Shown here: positions 11,409 through 22,770 of the stretch, piece after piece
Position numbering within the stretch: position 1 is the first letter of the stretch
Layout of the letters: each line of letters opens with the position of its first letter
Assembly: GCA_965112735.1 (NCBI GenBank)
Contig: OZ218960.1
Coordinates: forward strand, 3,343,088-3,407,087
Origin: Phaeosaccion multiseriatum
Taxonomy: Eukaryota > Ochrophyta, other classes
Reading direction: 5' to 3'
Length of the DNA: 64,000 bases
Notes under the pieces: generated by a model
What the model saw: the letters and a program-made list of their open reading frames with translations, nothing else
Database searches by the model: none
Told to the model about the DNA's origin: nothing
Translations under genes and position numbers: made by a program

Positions 11409-13830
11409 TCACTTGTCGTCGAGGGCGGCCACACCGGGCAGCACTTTGCCCTCCAGGAGCTCCAGAGAGGCACCCCCTCCCGTGCTGATGTGCGACATCT
11501 TGTCCGCAAGGCCCGCCTTCTCCACCGCAGCCACGGAGTCCCCCCCCCCGATGATGGTGGTGCAGCCCCCTCCCGTCATGCCGCCAAGAGCCTCCGCAAT
11601 GGCAAGAGTGCCCTGCAGTTCGGGAAGAGGAAGGGGGGGGGGGGGAGGTCAGGCAAAGGGCAGGCGGGTAGGCGGGTAGGTTTTAGCGCGACTCTGTGTG
11701 ACCCCGGTGGTGCAACATGGGGGTGCTTTGATTGGCCGTCTTCAAAAGGTCAAGGCCCAGTCACATGCTAGGAAGGAGAGGTCTCGCACCAACACACGCA
11801 CCGCCCGATGTACCACGCCCGACTTCGCATCGCCTCTTTGTCCTCCTCCACCCATACGCCTCTACCTCGCTCTGATCATACACCTCTACGCATGCTTACC
11901 TTGCCGAACTTGTCCCACTCGAACACGCCCATGGGGCCGTTCCATACCACCGTCTTGCAGGGGGCAAGCGCAGCGCAGAACGCAGCGGAGCTCTGAGCGG
12001 CGGTGGAACCGGCCAGTCAAGCGGTCAGTCAAGCGGTCAGTCAAGCGGTCAGCAAGAGGGAGGGAGGGAGGTGGGGAAGGAGGGAGGGAGGCAGGGGGGA
12101 GGGGCGAAGGGAAGTAGGTAGGTAGGTAGGTAGGTGGGGGAGGGAGGGAGAGTGATTGATTGAGCATGTGAATGAGTGAGTGAGTGAGTTGAGTCTGCCA
12201 GTCGGTCGGTCCGTTGGTCGGTCGGTCAATCAGCCAGCCAGTCAGTCAGTCAGTCAGTCAGTCACCTCGGGTCCGATGTCCAGGCCCATCCAATCGTCGG
12301 GGATGCTGTCCACGCCCACCACCTTTGCCTCAGCGTCCTCGGCGAACTTGTCTGCCACGACGACGTCGGTGGGCAGGAGGAACTGCACGCCCTTTTCCTC
12401 TGCTGTCGCCATCAGTCGGGCTGAGTGACACAGAGAGCACAGAGCCGATGGGGTGCGTGAGAGAGAGAGAGAGAGGGGGGGGGGGGGCGAAGCTGCCACC
12501 TTGTGCCTGGTGTCAGGTGGGGAGGGGAGCAGCGACACGTACACTCGCACGCACATACACGGCCTACTCACTGGCGAGGTCAACGTAGTCGTCCTCTACC
12601 ATGCTCTTGCCAGTTGAGATGCCCTTGGCCTTGAGGAAGGTAAAGATCATGCCCCCACCCAGCAGGATGACGTTGCACTTGTCGAGCAGCGCCTCGATCA
12701 CAGTGATCTTGGACGACACCTGGGGGGGCATGCATACGCAAGCACACGCACACGCACAGATGCACACCGTGGCCTACGTCAGACTTTCTCTCTCAGCTTA
12801 TCGCTCCGCCCTCGCCCCTTCCCTCCCAGCAAAAGCCTCGCCCTCGCGCCCTTTCTCGTCTCCCCTCTATCCTCTCTCCTCCCCCTCCCCCCCTATCCAC
12901 CGCACCTTGGCTCCTCCGACGACGCAGGCGAGGGGTCTGACAGGCGCGTCCACCGCCCCCTGCAGGTACTTGAGCTCCTTCTCCATGAGGAAGCCAGCCA
13001 CCTGTGCAGTGCAGGACCAACAAACTCCTTCAGTAAAGCTTTGGGTAAGTGCAAAGAAAAGAGTGCGTGCGATTCCGCCAGTCCAATCGCAAGACGACTA
13101 ACCTTGTCCGACACGTGCTTGGTGATGCCCTCCGTGGAGGCGTGGGCCCTGTGCGCGGTGCCGAATGCGTCGTTAACGTAAAAGTCGGCGAGGCCCGAGA
13201 GCTGCTTGGCAAAGTCTGGGCAGTTGCTCTCCTCCCCAGCGTGGAATCGCACGTTCTCCAGCAGGATGACGCCTCCGTTGGGCAGCGCCTCCACCGCCGC
13301 GACGGCTTCGTCCCCCACGCTGTCGGGCGCCACCTTGACGTCCAGGCCCAGTACCTCCGACAACTTCGCGGCCACAGGGCGCATGCGGAGCGACTCCACC
13401 ACCTGCTTCTTGGGGCGGCCCAAGTGGCTGCACAGCACCACCTTGGCCCCCTTGTCACTCAGGAACTTGACGGTGGGCCCGCACGCGCGGAGGCGGGTGT
13501 CGTCCGTGACTGTGTAGGGCTCCTCCTTCGTGAGGGGCGCGTTGAGGTCCACCCTGCAGAACACCCTCTTGCCCGACAGATCCACTTCATCGAGACAGGA
13601 TAGCACGCCAGGGATAAGAGGATGGAAGGGAAGAATCGGTGGGTTAGGAGAGGAGGCAGAGAGCAGAGGTGCAGTGAAGAAGGAGCAGGGGGTGAAGATG
13701 CGTTGTAGCGGCTGGACATTCAACAAGACGAAATAGCAGGGATGAAGTTCAGAGATCAACAAGCGCACTTACCGCTCGCCGCCAGCTCCTCCACATTCTT
13801 CTTCGTGCTCGAGGGGCCTTCGGACGCCAT
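11409..13830 (-). CDS. PGK: Phosphoglycerate kinase, cytosolic type
   Basis: Seven exons on the minus strand: 13830-13773, 13584-13103, 13001-12906, 12719-12572, 12420-12266, 11992-11900 and 11612-11409. They encode about 411 residues, the usual length for the family. The enzyme transfers phosphate between 1,3-bisphosphoglycerate and ADP in glycolysis and gluconeogenesis. Family signatures appear in order: [14 protein letters not shown] near the N-terminus, the substrate-binding [17 protein letters not shown] in the C-domain, [11 protein letters not shown], and the nucleotide-binding [13 protein letters not shown] and [14 protein letters not shown] at the C-terminus. The start [11 protein letters not shown] has no transit or signal peptide, so a cytosolic enzyme is likely; a separate plastid isozyme would be elsewhere. 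The first acceptor (at 13585) has an unusual context but restores the conserved N-terminus in frame. It shares a 333-bp divergent spacer with the TMEM258 homologue. Confidence 0.96.
12006..12265. repeat. Tandem-repeat-rich PGK intron
   Basis: The intron between exons ending 12266 and starting 11992 holds four copies of a 12-bp unit (GTCAAGCGGTCA-type, about 12013-12052), GGGA/GGTA runs near 12057-12140, and a (CAGT)n tract (about 12236-12263) that runs directly into the splice donor. In transcript sense the donor is the first unit of the tract (GTGACTGACTGAC). Confidence 0.8.
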
Positions 13831-13843
13831 CTTTTCTTGTTCC

Positions 13844-13878
<35 letters not shown>

Positions 13879-14163
13879 AAGTTGTGCTTACGCGACAAAA
13901 AGGATTTCAGGATCCCAGAAATCGATGGCAGCCAAAGGCCGCAGCGGCCTCTTCTCCCTCTCTGCCCTCTTCCCTCTCTTCTCTCTCTGTCTCTCCCTCA
14001 GGTACTTGTACTTTCCCCAGGCCGCGGCAACTGGACGCTCTGAAGCAACATCGAAGAAGAAGCAGCTTCGCTTGTCTCAACTGTGCAAGCAGCTAGATAG
14101 AGAATTCCTTACCGGCCCTCCCTCTTCCCCTGATCCCTGAGCTCTAATCCTCAACGCTCCAAG
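13831..14163. promoter_or_regulatory. Divergent spacer between PGK and TMEM258 homologue
   Basis: These 333 bp must contain the start regions of two oppositely transcribed housekeeping genes. A (GA)n tract at 13846-13876 sits 16 bp upstream of the PGK start and would be a CT-rich leader in the PGK transcript. I see no clear TATA box. A shared bidirectional promoter is an inference from gene layout only. Confidence 0.45.
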
Positions 14164-14565
14164 ATGCTCAAGGTAGGTTCCCTTATAACCGCTACACGAA
14201 GTGCCCTCTCGACCAGAGAAACCCCTCCCTCTCTTTTCCCCTGGCCATATCTCTGTCGCCCCGCCTCACCCCCCCCCCCCCCCCCTTTACAACCACCCCC
14301 TACCTCTCTTTCCCCCGCCCAGATGGCGTACAGCAGCCCCGTGGACCCCGCCTCGTACGGCTTCCTGGGAATAATGCTGTGCATCGCGGGCCTGGCCCTT
14401 ATGGCGGCCTTTTTCGTTGTGCAGATGGACAGCAGTAGCAGCGGCAGCGGCAGGGGCAAGGACAAGCTCAGCCCAGGCAAGGAGGTGCTGCTGGCGCTGC
14501 TCTCTTCTCTGTTCCTTGGCTTCGGCTGCTTCTTCGCTTCCATGTGGGCGGGGCTGTACTTTTAG
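14164..14565 (+). CDS. TMEM258: Oligosaccharyltransferase small subunit (TMEM258/Ost5 family)
   Basis: Two exons, 14164-14172 and 14323-14565, give an 83-residue protein (MLK then MAYSSPVDPASY). It matches the family in length, in the SPVDPA motif before helix 1, in two hydrophobic helices (about residues 15-35 and 58-82) and in the ending GFGCFFASMWAGLYF, close to the LFMGFG...WVGIYV ending of animal TMEM258. The family is a subunit of the ER-membrane oligosaccharyltransferase that N-glycosylates proteins. The intron is 150 nt, a multiple of three, and has no in-frame stop, so retaining it would add 50 Pro/Ser-rich residues without a frameshift. The second exon also starts with ATG, so translation could begin there. 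The intron call rests on GTAGGT and a strong CCCGCCCAG acceptor. Confidence 0.9.
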   Translation: MLKVGSLITATRSALSTRETPPSLFPWPYLCRPASPPPPPPLQPPPTSLSPAQMAYSSPVDPASYGFLGIMLCIAGLALMAAFFVVQMDSSSSGSGRGKDKLSPGKEVLLALLSSLFLGFGCFFASMWAGLYF

Positions 14566-15468
14566 GAAGGCGCGAGAGAAACTCCTTCACAGCGCTTGGT
14601 GGGGGGCAGGACACCCTACCCCACAGGTCTACCCCTCTCTCTCTCTCTCTCTCTGTGTGCGTGGAGCCCTGCGTGGGGGGGCTGGCTGTACTCGCCGACG
14701 GGAGGACCAGGGGCATGGGGCAGAGGCAGAGGCAGCGGCGACAGAGAGGGTACGGAGGATGGCCAGGGGAGGCCAAGGCGAGCCCAGCCCAGTTAGTTGC
14801 CTTCACGCCCACTGCTCAGCAGGAGCCCCCTTCACACCTGGGGGCCGCGGAGGCTGCTGAGAGGAGTGTGGTCATGGGTATGCTACTACCGCAGGCCTTA
14901 AGAGGCTTCTTCCCTGACGAGAACATGTTGAGATGTAACGACATGCAGCGTTCGTTGGCTCTCCCTCAAGCTGTTGTCATCAAGCAGCAACAAGCCTCTT
15001 AAGGCCTGTGCGTGTGTCACCCCCCTGTCCCACTGCCCTCTTGCTCAGGCTCAGCCGGGGTGGGGCTAGGGTCAGGGCCTTCTGTTTGGCGGCGGTGGGG
15101 TGGGGCCTTTCCTTTGCCGGGGCACGTGGGCGCTGAACTTCCTTCCCTGGTCCGCCGAAAGGTTGTAAGACCCGCACGCACACACTGCGGGCTAGAGAGA
15201 CGTCGCGTTCGTTGGGCTATCTCGTGCGTGAATGCACTGTGAATGCACCGTCACTTTCATCCATGGCGTGTGCCGTACCTGCACTAGTGTTCAAGGACGA
15301 CCTCGGCAATGGTCACATGGTGGGCACGTGTGTTCAATTGTTTTTTAAAATATAATGTGCCATCATACGTAGCGTTTTAACGGGAGGCGAGCTCGTCTCA
15401 GTCTCAGCTCCTGTCACAGATGGGACTGTCAGCTAAAAGATGGCAGCAGATGCCTCAAAGAACAGATG
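14566..15468. other. Spacer between convergent genes TMEM258 homologue and GRK
   Basis: This 903-bp stretch holds both 3' untranslated regions. It contains a short CT tract near 14636-14652, a TGTAA at 14934 and an AT-rich patch near 15338-15380. The open frames across it are Arg/Gly-rich and lack any recognisable domain, so I do not call a gene. Confidence 0.6.
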
Positions 15469-18400
15469 CTAGCAGATGGCGCAGCAGCACTGCTTGACCT
15501 GCAGAGCGCGGAGCTTGGCCTCCTCCTCTCTGTAGCGGATGCAGTCCACCACCTCTTCCGAGAAGGCGGCGTCGTTGACGAAGTCCCAGTCCTTGTAGGC
15601 CGAGTGGTCGTCTTCTGTTAGTGCCTTGGTGCCCCCCCCGCTGTGCGTGGCGAAGCTGCCGATGGCCCTCTGTGGGGCTGCGTTGATGTCCTCTGTGTCG
15701 GGCACGAAGGGGGGTTGCACAAGGTCTTGCCGCATGCTGAGGGAGGGAGGGAGGAGAGGGGCGTGGGAGAGCGAGAGATTGAGAGACGTGAGCAAGCACG
15801 CATTCAAGAAAACACCCACAAAAGGGATAGACAAGCGAACTGAAGCAGATGGAGAGGCCCGGCGGGGGAACACATCACCTATGGGCGAGGAGCCTGCGAG
15901 GAGCCAATCTATACGGGGCTAGCGAGAGGAGCCCGCTCGACTGAAGAATTCCCTCCCCCCCCCCGCCCCACAGCAAAAGAAAAGGAAGGGACCCCCTCAA
16001 CCCGCAGTCGTGCACGCACGCACGCACATACGCAGTCACCACACACTTGCCCACCCAAACTCACAGGTCCCAATCGATGTCTTTGAGGAAGGGGTGCCCC
16101 GTGATGTCTGCGAAGTTCCTGCCCAAGCGCTCAGCAGGGTCCTTCTTCAGAAAGCCCTGTTTGTGTTGTGTTGTGTTGTGTTGTGTTGTGTTGCAAGTTT
16201 CAGTTTTTCAGTCACCATGCATGCCGTTGGTCCATCGTTTGCAGTGCGATGGAAGGAAGGAAGGAAGGAAGGAAGGAAGGAAGGAAGCAGTCAAGTTTGC
16301 CGTGGGTACCAACCATACCTGTATGAGGTCTATGCAGTCTTTGTCGAAGGAGTCGGGATTGCAGTACACCTCCATCTCCTGCGTGGCTAAGTCAATGAAG
16401 AGGTCCTTGTCCTTCTTGGGGGGAGGCTCCCCGGCCTCCAGTGCCTTCTTCTTCGCCCTCTCCATGCCCCACTGCACGGCCCTCTCGGTCCGGAAGGGGC
16501 TGCTTCCCTTCCTGAGTTCGTACACCACGCAGCCCATGCTGAACCAGTCCACCATCTCGTCGTATGGCACTCTGCGGCCCTTCGATGTGCGCCTGTGGTG
16601 CGTTGGGGTGAGTGTGTTGCAAGTCAGAGAAGATGAGAGAGAGAGACGCAAGCTCGCTAGTAACAGCAAGCCCACCCAAGCTCGCACAGAAGAGCAGACC
16701 TTGCCATCTGTGAACAGGGAAGGCTGGCAGCACTCCACGAGCGGGTGAGTCAGCGGTCACAAACGCCGCAAAACACACCACTCAGAGCAGCTTATATCCA
16801 TTCCGTTGGCTCCTCTAGAGAGGGGGAATGACACCTTGGCTCATCTAGAGAGGGGGAATGAGCCTCACCTCCGCATCTCCGGTGCCCAGTAGCCGCGGGT
16901 GCCACACGACCCGACGAGCTTACTGGAGATGCGGCAGGCGAGACCCATGTCGCTGATGCGGCTCCTGCCCGTCTCGTCGAGCAGGATGTTCTCTGGCTTG
17001 AGATCTCTGTACACGATGCGCTGCTTGTGCAAGTGGTGAAGGGCCAGCACCGTCCGCGCGATGTAGTACTGCAGGGCGTAAGGGTAAATAAGGGTACGTA
17101 AGAGTACGTAAGGGTAGGGGCAAGGAGAAAGGGTCAGTAAGAGATTGGTTTCCGTGGCCCGGCCCACAGCAAGGTATTGAAGGGGGAAGTTATTGCTCTT
17201 TGTCTGCCCCTTGTCTGCTCTTCCGAACGGATTTCGGAAAAGAGAAGGACAAGGACTTTTCTTTGATCATGAACAAGAGAAGGAGAAGGACTCTTCTTTA
17301 CCTTGGTGGTGGGTACGTCGAAGTGGCCCCTGGCACTGAGGTGGAAGCCGAGATCGCCCCCCGTCATGAGGTCAAGCACCAGGAACAGGTTCTGCTTGGA
17401 GGCGAAGGCGTACTTCAGAGACACGAGGAAGGGCCCAGAACAGTGCGCGAGGATGCGACGTTCATTGATGCATAGGTCCACAGCCTGCTTTTGCTTGATG
17501 CGAGCCTTCAGCATCACCTGTGGAGTCAAAGGATAGGATAGCAGTGGACAGGGGTAAGGCTTCCTTCCTTCCTTCCTTCCTTCCTTCCTTCCTTCCTTCC
17601 TTCCTTCCTTCCTTCCTTCCTTCCTTCCTTCCTTCCTTCCTTCCTTCCTTCCTTCCTTCCTTCCTTCCTTCCTTCCTTCCTTCCTTCCTTCCTTCCTTCA
17701 GTGTTCTTCCGAGGACTTACTGCCACTGCGCCGACCGACACATACGCCCAAGACACAGGCGACAGATAGGCAGATACGCACACGAGAGAGAGGCACGTCC
17801 ACCCTCCGCCCTCCCTACCATACCTTCATGGCATAAAGCTTGCCGGTGGTGGCGTGCTTGCACCCGTTCACGGCCCCGAAGCCGCCCCTGCCAAGCACGC
17901 GGAAGAGTATGAAGTCGCTCTCCTTGACGGGTTGGTGGCGGATGTACACGAAGGCTCTATACTCCGCGAAGAAGGGTGACTCCCTGAAAACATCCCCCAG
18001 TAAGTCGCGCAACCACTCGAACACGAATACCTCCAGCACGTCGAAGAGCTTGCGGTTGCAGAGCGGGTCTCCCCCTCTGGGGCTGGTGTCGAGGTTGAAG
18101 CCGGACAACCCCCCGCCCCCTCCGTGGCATGCCCTGCTAGAGAGGCGCGTCACCTCCTCGGGGTCAATCTCCGTGGCGAATGACATGGCCTTGCTGGGCG
18201 GCTCGCGCACCACCTCCTGCTCTCCCCCCCCCGCCACCCCCTGTCCCACCTGCCCCGCCCCCTCCTCCTCTTCCTGCTGCAGCAGCTGCTGCTGCTTCTC
18301 CTGCGGTTCCGCCTCCCTCCCACCGCCGCTACCGCTGCTGACGGCTTTTGCAGAGGGATTCGGAGCCCCTCCTCTGCCGCTCCCCTGCCGCCCCTCCTGC

Positions 18401-20334
18401 CCACCTGGAGGCTCTCCAGGCTCTGCTGGGTCAGCGCCCTCCGCACAGAGTCCTTCCTGTCCTTGGGCTGCTTCTCGTGCTGTCCCAACCTCTGGGGCAA
18501 CTCTGCTCCCCTGTCTTGCGGCTCGTGTCTTTGCCCTGCTCGACTCGAGTGCCTCCTCTTGGAGGCTCCTTGTTGGCGCTGGTGGTTCCTCGGCCGCCAT
18601 GTCTATTGGCTCCACATGTAGCGCATCTACTCTTGTTGCTGTATCATCAACTGCTGCCTCATCTGCTGGAATAGCCCCGCCAGCGGCCTTCGGCCCACTC
18701 TCGTGCTGCCCCTGCCCTTGTCCCTGCCCCAGTCCATCCCCGTCCTTCTCCTTCTCCCCATCTTCCCTTTCCACGTCGTCCGCCTCGGAAGGCACCAGCG
18801 AGAGCACCTCCGTGTCGTGCTCTTTGCTATCCCTGCCCCCCCCTCCGAGGCTGCCCATCTTCTTCTCGTCCAAGTGGCACTCGCTCTCCAGACTCGCGTC
18901 GCCGGCCCCGCTCGCCTTGACGCTGTCCATGATGTAGGTCACGAGCGGCCCCCTCACACCCAGTGCATTGGCGGCATCGTCCACAACCAAGCCGGCCGCC
19001 TCGAGCTGTCTTAGGAGCAGCGCCTGACTGTCCTCCGAGTAGGGCTTGCGGCGCATGTCGGGCTCCTTGATGAAGAGGTCCTCGTTGTCCTCCTCCACCC
19101 CCCCCTCCTTGCGTAGACTGCCCGCATCGGCCGCTGATGCCAAGGGAACCACAGAACTCGATCTCGAGGGCCGGTGGATCTGCGAGGGCGGTTGCGGCTG
19201 CGGCGAGGATTGCGCATGCTTCTGCTGCTGCTCTAACCCCACCACCCCCCCCGCTACTCCTCCCGCGCCGGCTGCTGCCACCCCCCCCACGCTGTCGTCC
19301 GGGCCGTGGACTGCCTTCCTGCCTCCCCCGGGGTGCAGGTACAACCCTATAAGCTCCAAAGTGCGCTCCCTCCGCTTGGCGACATCATTCATGCGTTTGA
19401 AACGGACAATGTCGCGCACAAATTTGAACTTGATGCGATGCCCGGGGTCTTCGGCGGCACAGAACCGCCCAAACTGAGAGAGAGAGAGAGAGAGAGAGAG
19501 GGGGAGGGGGGGTCGACGTCGAGGGGGGGGGGAGAGGGCAGAGGGCAGAGGGGAAGCAGGGGTGGGATTCAGACATAGAGAGTGAAAGGGAGATGTATAG
19601 AGCGAAGGACGGAGAGAGAAGGAAGGACATTGCCTCAGTTCCTCTGACTCTCCTGCGAGAGGCAGTCAAAAGGCCGGAGCAAGGGCAGGCACTCAGCACG
19701 CACCTCATAGAAGCCGAGCAAGCTACCGCAGATGTTACGTATATCATATGAGTCAGGATCTTCCTCCTGGATTGAATTCCAGAAGTCGTCCAGCTTATCG
19801 GCCTTGGGAAAGACCCAGGGCTCCGTGGGGGTGGGACCGGCTTTGGAGTTGACCGCAGTGAGATACTGCATAGAATAGGAATAGGCGGTTGATGCCAGAG
19901 GGGGGGCATTGGATCGAGGGAACGGGTTAGGGTTAGAGACACAGTTAGACAGGGCGGGGGGCGTCGAGAGGGAGAGAGGACGGAGAGGCAGAAGGACGCG
20001 AAGATACAATTGGGCATGCGTGGCACAGTCAGCAAGAGACATGTTCAGCGCGACAATCAGAAAGAGGGAAAGTCATTACACACCAAGGGCTAGGCTGACC
20101 GAAAAACACGGCACTGGGAGGCAGACCAGAGCACCCGAATCAATATCGAAGGAGGGGCCAAGCGAAGGAAGAGGCAGGCGCAGAGGCACAGTTTTGGAGA
20201 GCGGCTCGAGACTGGGCTTTTTGACACCGGACGCCTCTCTTCTCTCCTCCCTCCTCCTCCACACTAGAAAACCCAAGGTGAGCACCCCCCTTACTCACTT
20301 GGATATCCTCAATTGCGTCCTGAAGCTCCTCCAT
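15469..20334 (-). CDS. GRK: G-protein-coupled receptor kinase homologue (RH domain + AGC kinase)
   Basis: Eight minus-strand exons: 20334-20299, 19865-19704, 19473-17824, 17517-17302, 17068-16869, 16592-16319, 16156-16065 and 15736-15469. They give 965 residues. The first helix ([17 protein letters not shown]) resembles the receptor-docking N-terminus of animal GRK2. An RGS-homology domain starts near residue 50 and resumes at about 545-580, interrupted by roughly 400 residues of mostly low-complexity sequence. The kinase domain has GRGGFGAV (594-601), Lys616, YRDLKPEN (Asp710) and DMG (Asp728), followed by GLAC, APEM and the AGC tail [12 protein letters not shown]. These are GRK-specific wordings, and DMG replaces DFG as DLG does in GRKs. 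The protein ends QCCCAIC, a CaaX-like box behind extra cysteines, which suggests lipid anchoring. Inferred role: phosphorylation of active receptors at the membrane. All key catalytic residues are present. Confidence 0.93.
16160..16287. repeat. (GTGTT)n and (GGAA)n microsatellites in a GRK intron
   Basis: A pentamer tract runs at 16160-16193 and a tetramer tract at 16251-16287. Both lie in the intron between exons 16592-16319 and 16156-16065. In transcript sense the first tract supplies the CA-rich sequence directly before the acceptor at 16157. Confidence 0.9.
17561..17699. repeat. (TTCC)n microsatellite in a GRK intron
   Basis: About 35 perfect copies over 139 bp between exons 19473-17824 and 17517-17302. 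It is polypurine on the transcribed (minus) strand. It creates spurious Ser/Leu/Pro or Lys/Glu/Gly repeat reading frames on both strands. Confidence 0.95.
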
Positions 20335-21297
20335 CCTGAACTGGCGTCCGGGGCACCACTCTTGAGGGGCTGACCCAGGCCCACCAGCCTATGTATCCCT
20401 CGTCTCTCTTGCGTCACCGGAGCTCATCAAGTCACACAGGAGCTTCTGCCATCCTCACACGCGTCTCAGCGACACTCCATAACATACAGTCTTGCCCCTC
20501 CAACACAGTCTCACGGGGAGGCAACAATATCAACGGTTTCGACTTTGCTTGCATGGGGCTGGGCTCTCCAAGGGGCCCAAATCTTGCGATTTGAGACCGA
20601 CAGCCATCAAGACAAAAAGACGGCTGCCTGCGCCCCACTTCTTCGACTGCTTACCGCCCGTGCTCGAAAACCTTCTCTACCTAGGACTAGCTCGTCTTTC
20701 TCTTCAGCAGAAGTGCCTGTGCAGCCCCACGAGCCGCAATTGAAGTTTCATTTCCCACTGAAAGGAGAGGAGAGGGCTTGAACAGAGAGCTGGGGAGAAG
20801 AGCAAGGGCGCTGGAGCAGCAAGGCGGATATTAGCAGCACTAGCGGAGGTGAGTGCGCCACCGGGAGTTTGCTGGTGCTTTGTTGCTCGGCCACGGATGG
20901 CGGACCCTTTTCTGCGCATTCTCCTCCCATGCTGGAGCCCATCCTCGACTCTCTCTGTGTCTGTGCCTCTCTGCGGGGGATGCATCGAGGGACACAGCTC
21001 CCGCGACTCGGAAGGCGTTATGCTATTGTACAAAGAATCGCCTCTCCTCTTAGCACACCACTAAGGCCTTGTTGATATGCTTTGCGGTATTCGCCAAGGA
21101 GACTCACACAGAGACAGACAGACAGTGTATGTATGCAGTGACGTGCGGAGCATCTCTACCGCTGCTCTCTCACGGTACCCCGCCTTATAATCTGGCATTT
21201 CCCCCTCTGACAAGCCATTTTTCTGCCCCTCCCCCCAGGCCCTTTTGCAGCACCACAGCAGGTGGCCCACCTGAGCAAGTGAGTCCGTGTGCGGCAC
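20335..21297. other. Divergent spacer between GRK and the acidic/Lys-rich gene
   Basis: This 963-bp region must carry both promoters. A good donor (GAG then GTGAGT) ends at about 20848, and a strong acceptor after a C-rich run lies at about 21239, so the downstream gene may have a 5'-untranslated exon and a 390-nt leader intron. Open frames here have no recognisable domain. I see no RNA gene. Confidence 0.5.
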
Positions 21298-22770
21298 ATG
21301 AGTGGCATGGCGGAGGCAGTGACGGAAACGCGGCGCCAGCCCTCGTGGGGAGACTCGGATAGCGATTCCGACGATGGAGAGCCCGTGGACATGTTCGCTG
21401 GGGCTGCGGTCGGGGTGAGTGACGAGAGGAGCAACACAGCGCAACCCGACGTTGGCAACACACAACACTGGGGGCTCTCGTTAGCACACCATTTTTGCCT
21501 CGCGACGTCTTCATTTCTTTGCCGTGGGCCTCAACCCCCCCCCTTGCTGATTGAGCGCTTCCTCCTTGTCCCCTGGCCCCATTGCAGCTGAATGACGGTA
21601 CAGTAGGGGTGCCCTCGGGGGGCGTGCCGGACGATAGCGATAGCGACGAGGACGGGAAAGGCGTCAGCGCGCCGTGGAGCGACAGCAGCGACGACGAGGA
21701 GTCGGAGGAGGAGGAGGCGGAGGAGGAGGACGACGACGAAGGGCAGCAGCAGCACCTCAATGGCAGCGGCGGGGCCAAGGGGGGTCCCGAGGCCGGCAAG
21801 TTAAAAGAGGAGCAACCTTTTGTAGAGGAAGTGGACGTGATGCAGCTGTCCAAGAAGGAGAGAAAGGCGCTGAAGGAGAAGGAGCTCGACGACTTGGACG
21901 CGCTGCTCACGGAGTTCGAAATTGAGGGTAAGTCAGGAGGAAGTGCGTGCGTGCTTGCGTGCGTGGTGAGTGGGGCACCTCCGGTGGACGGACGCCCCCC
22001 TTCCCGGCCACGCCTACCTCGCGTACGTCCGCTGTTTCCCCTTACCCTCGTTTGTTCGCTCATCTATCTATCTATGTATCTATCTGCTTGTGGGCGACAC
22101 GTCTCCCTTGCTGCGTTCTTTCTGTCGCCGGCAGTAATTACCGCCTCTGTTCATGCTCTGACGCTCACGAATGCCCCCACACATCTTGCGCACGCCTCCT
22201 GTCCTCTTGCCCTCCTGCCCTCCTGCCCTCCTGTCCTCCTGCCGTCCTGCCGTCCTGCCCTCCTGCCCTCCTGCCCTCCTGCCCTCCTGCCCTCCTGTCC
22301 TCCTGTCCTCCTGCCCTCCTGCCCTCCTGCCGTCCTGCCCTCCTGCCCTCCTGCCCTCGGCCAAACGCTCCATTCACCTCTCTGGACCACTGTCGAATCG
22401 AATCGCCACAGCGGGGGGGGGGGTAGAAGAGACAAAGGATGAGGCAAAGCAGGCACCGGCACCGGTAGAGGAGACGGCTCAAGAAGGAAAGGAAGGAGGT
22501 GGGGGAAAGAAGAAGAAGAAGAAGCCGGCCAGAAAGCCCAAGCCAGCCGCAGCAGCAGACGGGGCAGCAGCTGGTGGTACAGCAGCAGCAGCGAATCTGA
22601 CCCCCGTGGAGGACCCCGCGGCTTTGCTGAAGAAGAAGCTCAAAAAGAAGCCCTCTACCTCTGCCTCCGGCTCGGGCAGCAGCGCCAAGGACAAGGAGGT
22701 GTCCAAGAAGGACAAGAAGGACAAGAAGAAGAAGGACAAGGCCAAGTACAACCAGGCCCCAACCAGGTAG
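21298..22770 (+). CDS. Acidic then lysine-rich protein, function unknown
   Basis: Three exons, 21298-21414, 21588-21927 and 22412-22770 (stop TAG), give 271 residues. The N-terminal half is acidic (SDSDSDD, a DDEESEEEE run) and is followed by a conserved-looking helix, LSKKERKALKEKELDDLDALL. The C-terminal half is Lys/Ala-rich (KKKKKK, KKDKKDKKKKDK), ending KYNQAPTR. This charge pattern is common in nucleolar, ribosome-assembly and translation-initiation accessory proteins, but I do not recognise a family. Exon 3 starts within a run of eleven G, where a one-base slip would destroy the frame; the frame chosen keeps both flanks open. A copy of the dispersed 17-base motif lies near 22567-22581, read here as Gly/Thr/Ala. 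Moderate confidence that it is a real gene, because splicing joins three compositionally matched open segments. Confidence 0.72.
22197..22358. repeat. 8-bp minisatellite (CCCTCCTG)n in an intron
   Basis: About 20 copies of an octamer with occasional T or G changes (TCCTCCTG, CGTCCTG), inside intron 21928-22411 of the acidic/Lys-rich gene. It is pyrimidine-rich on the transcript strand. It produces spurious reading frames in several registers because eight is not a multiple of three. Confidence 0.9.

Noticed and set aside
14544-15002. Plus-strand 152-codon frame after the TMEM258 homologue
   Set aside because: It overlaps the end of the gene, is Arg/Gly-rich without a domain, and fits a 3' untranslated region.
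17520-17912. Plus-strand frame of SFLP repeats
   Set aside because: It is the translation of the (TTCC)n microsatellite inside a GRK intron.
22171-22411. Repeat peptides (PSCPPALL and RRAGGQE types) on both strands
   Set aside because: They are translations of the octamer minisatellite within an intron; the real exon starts at 22412.
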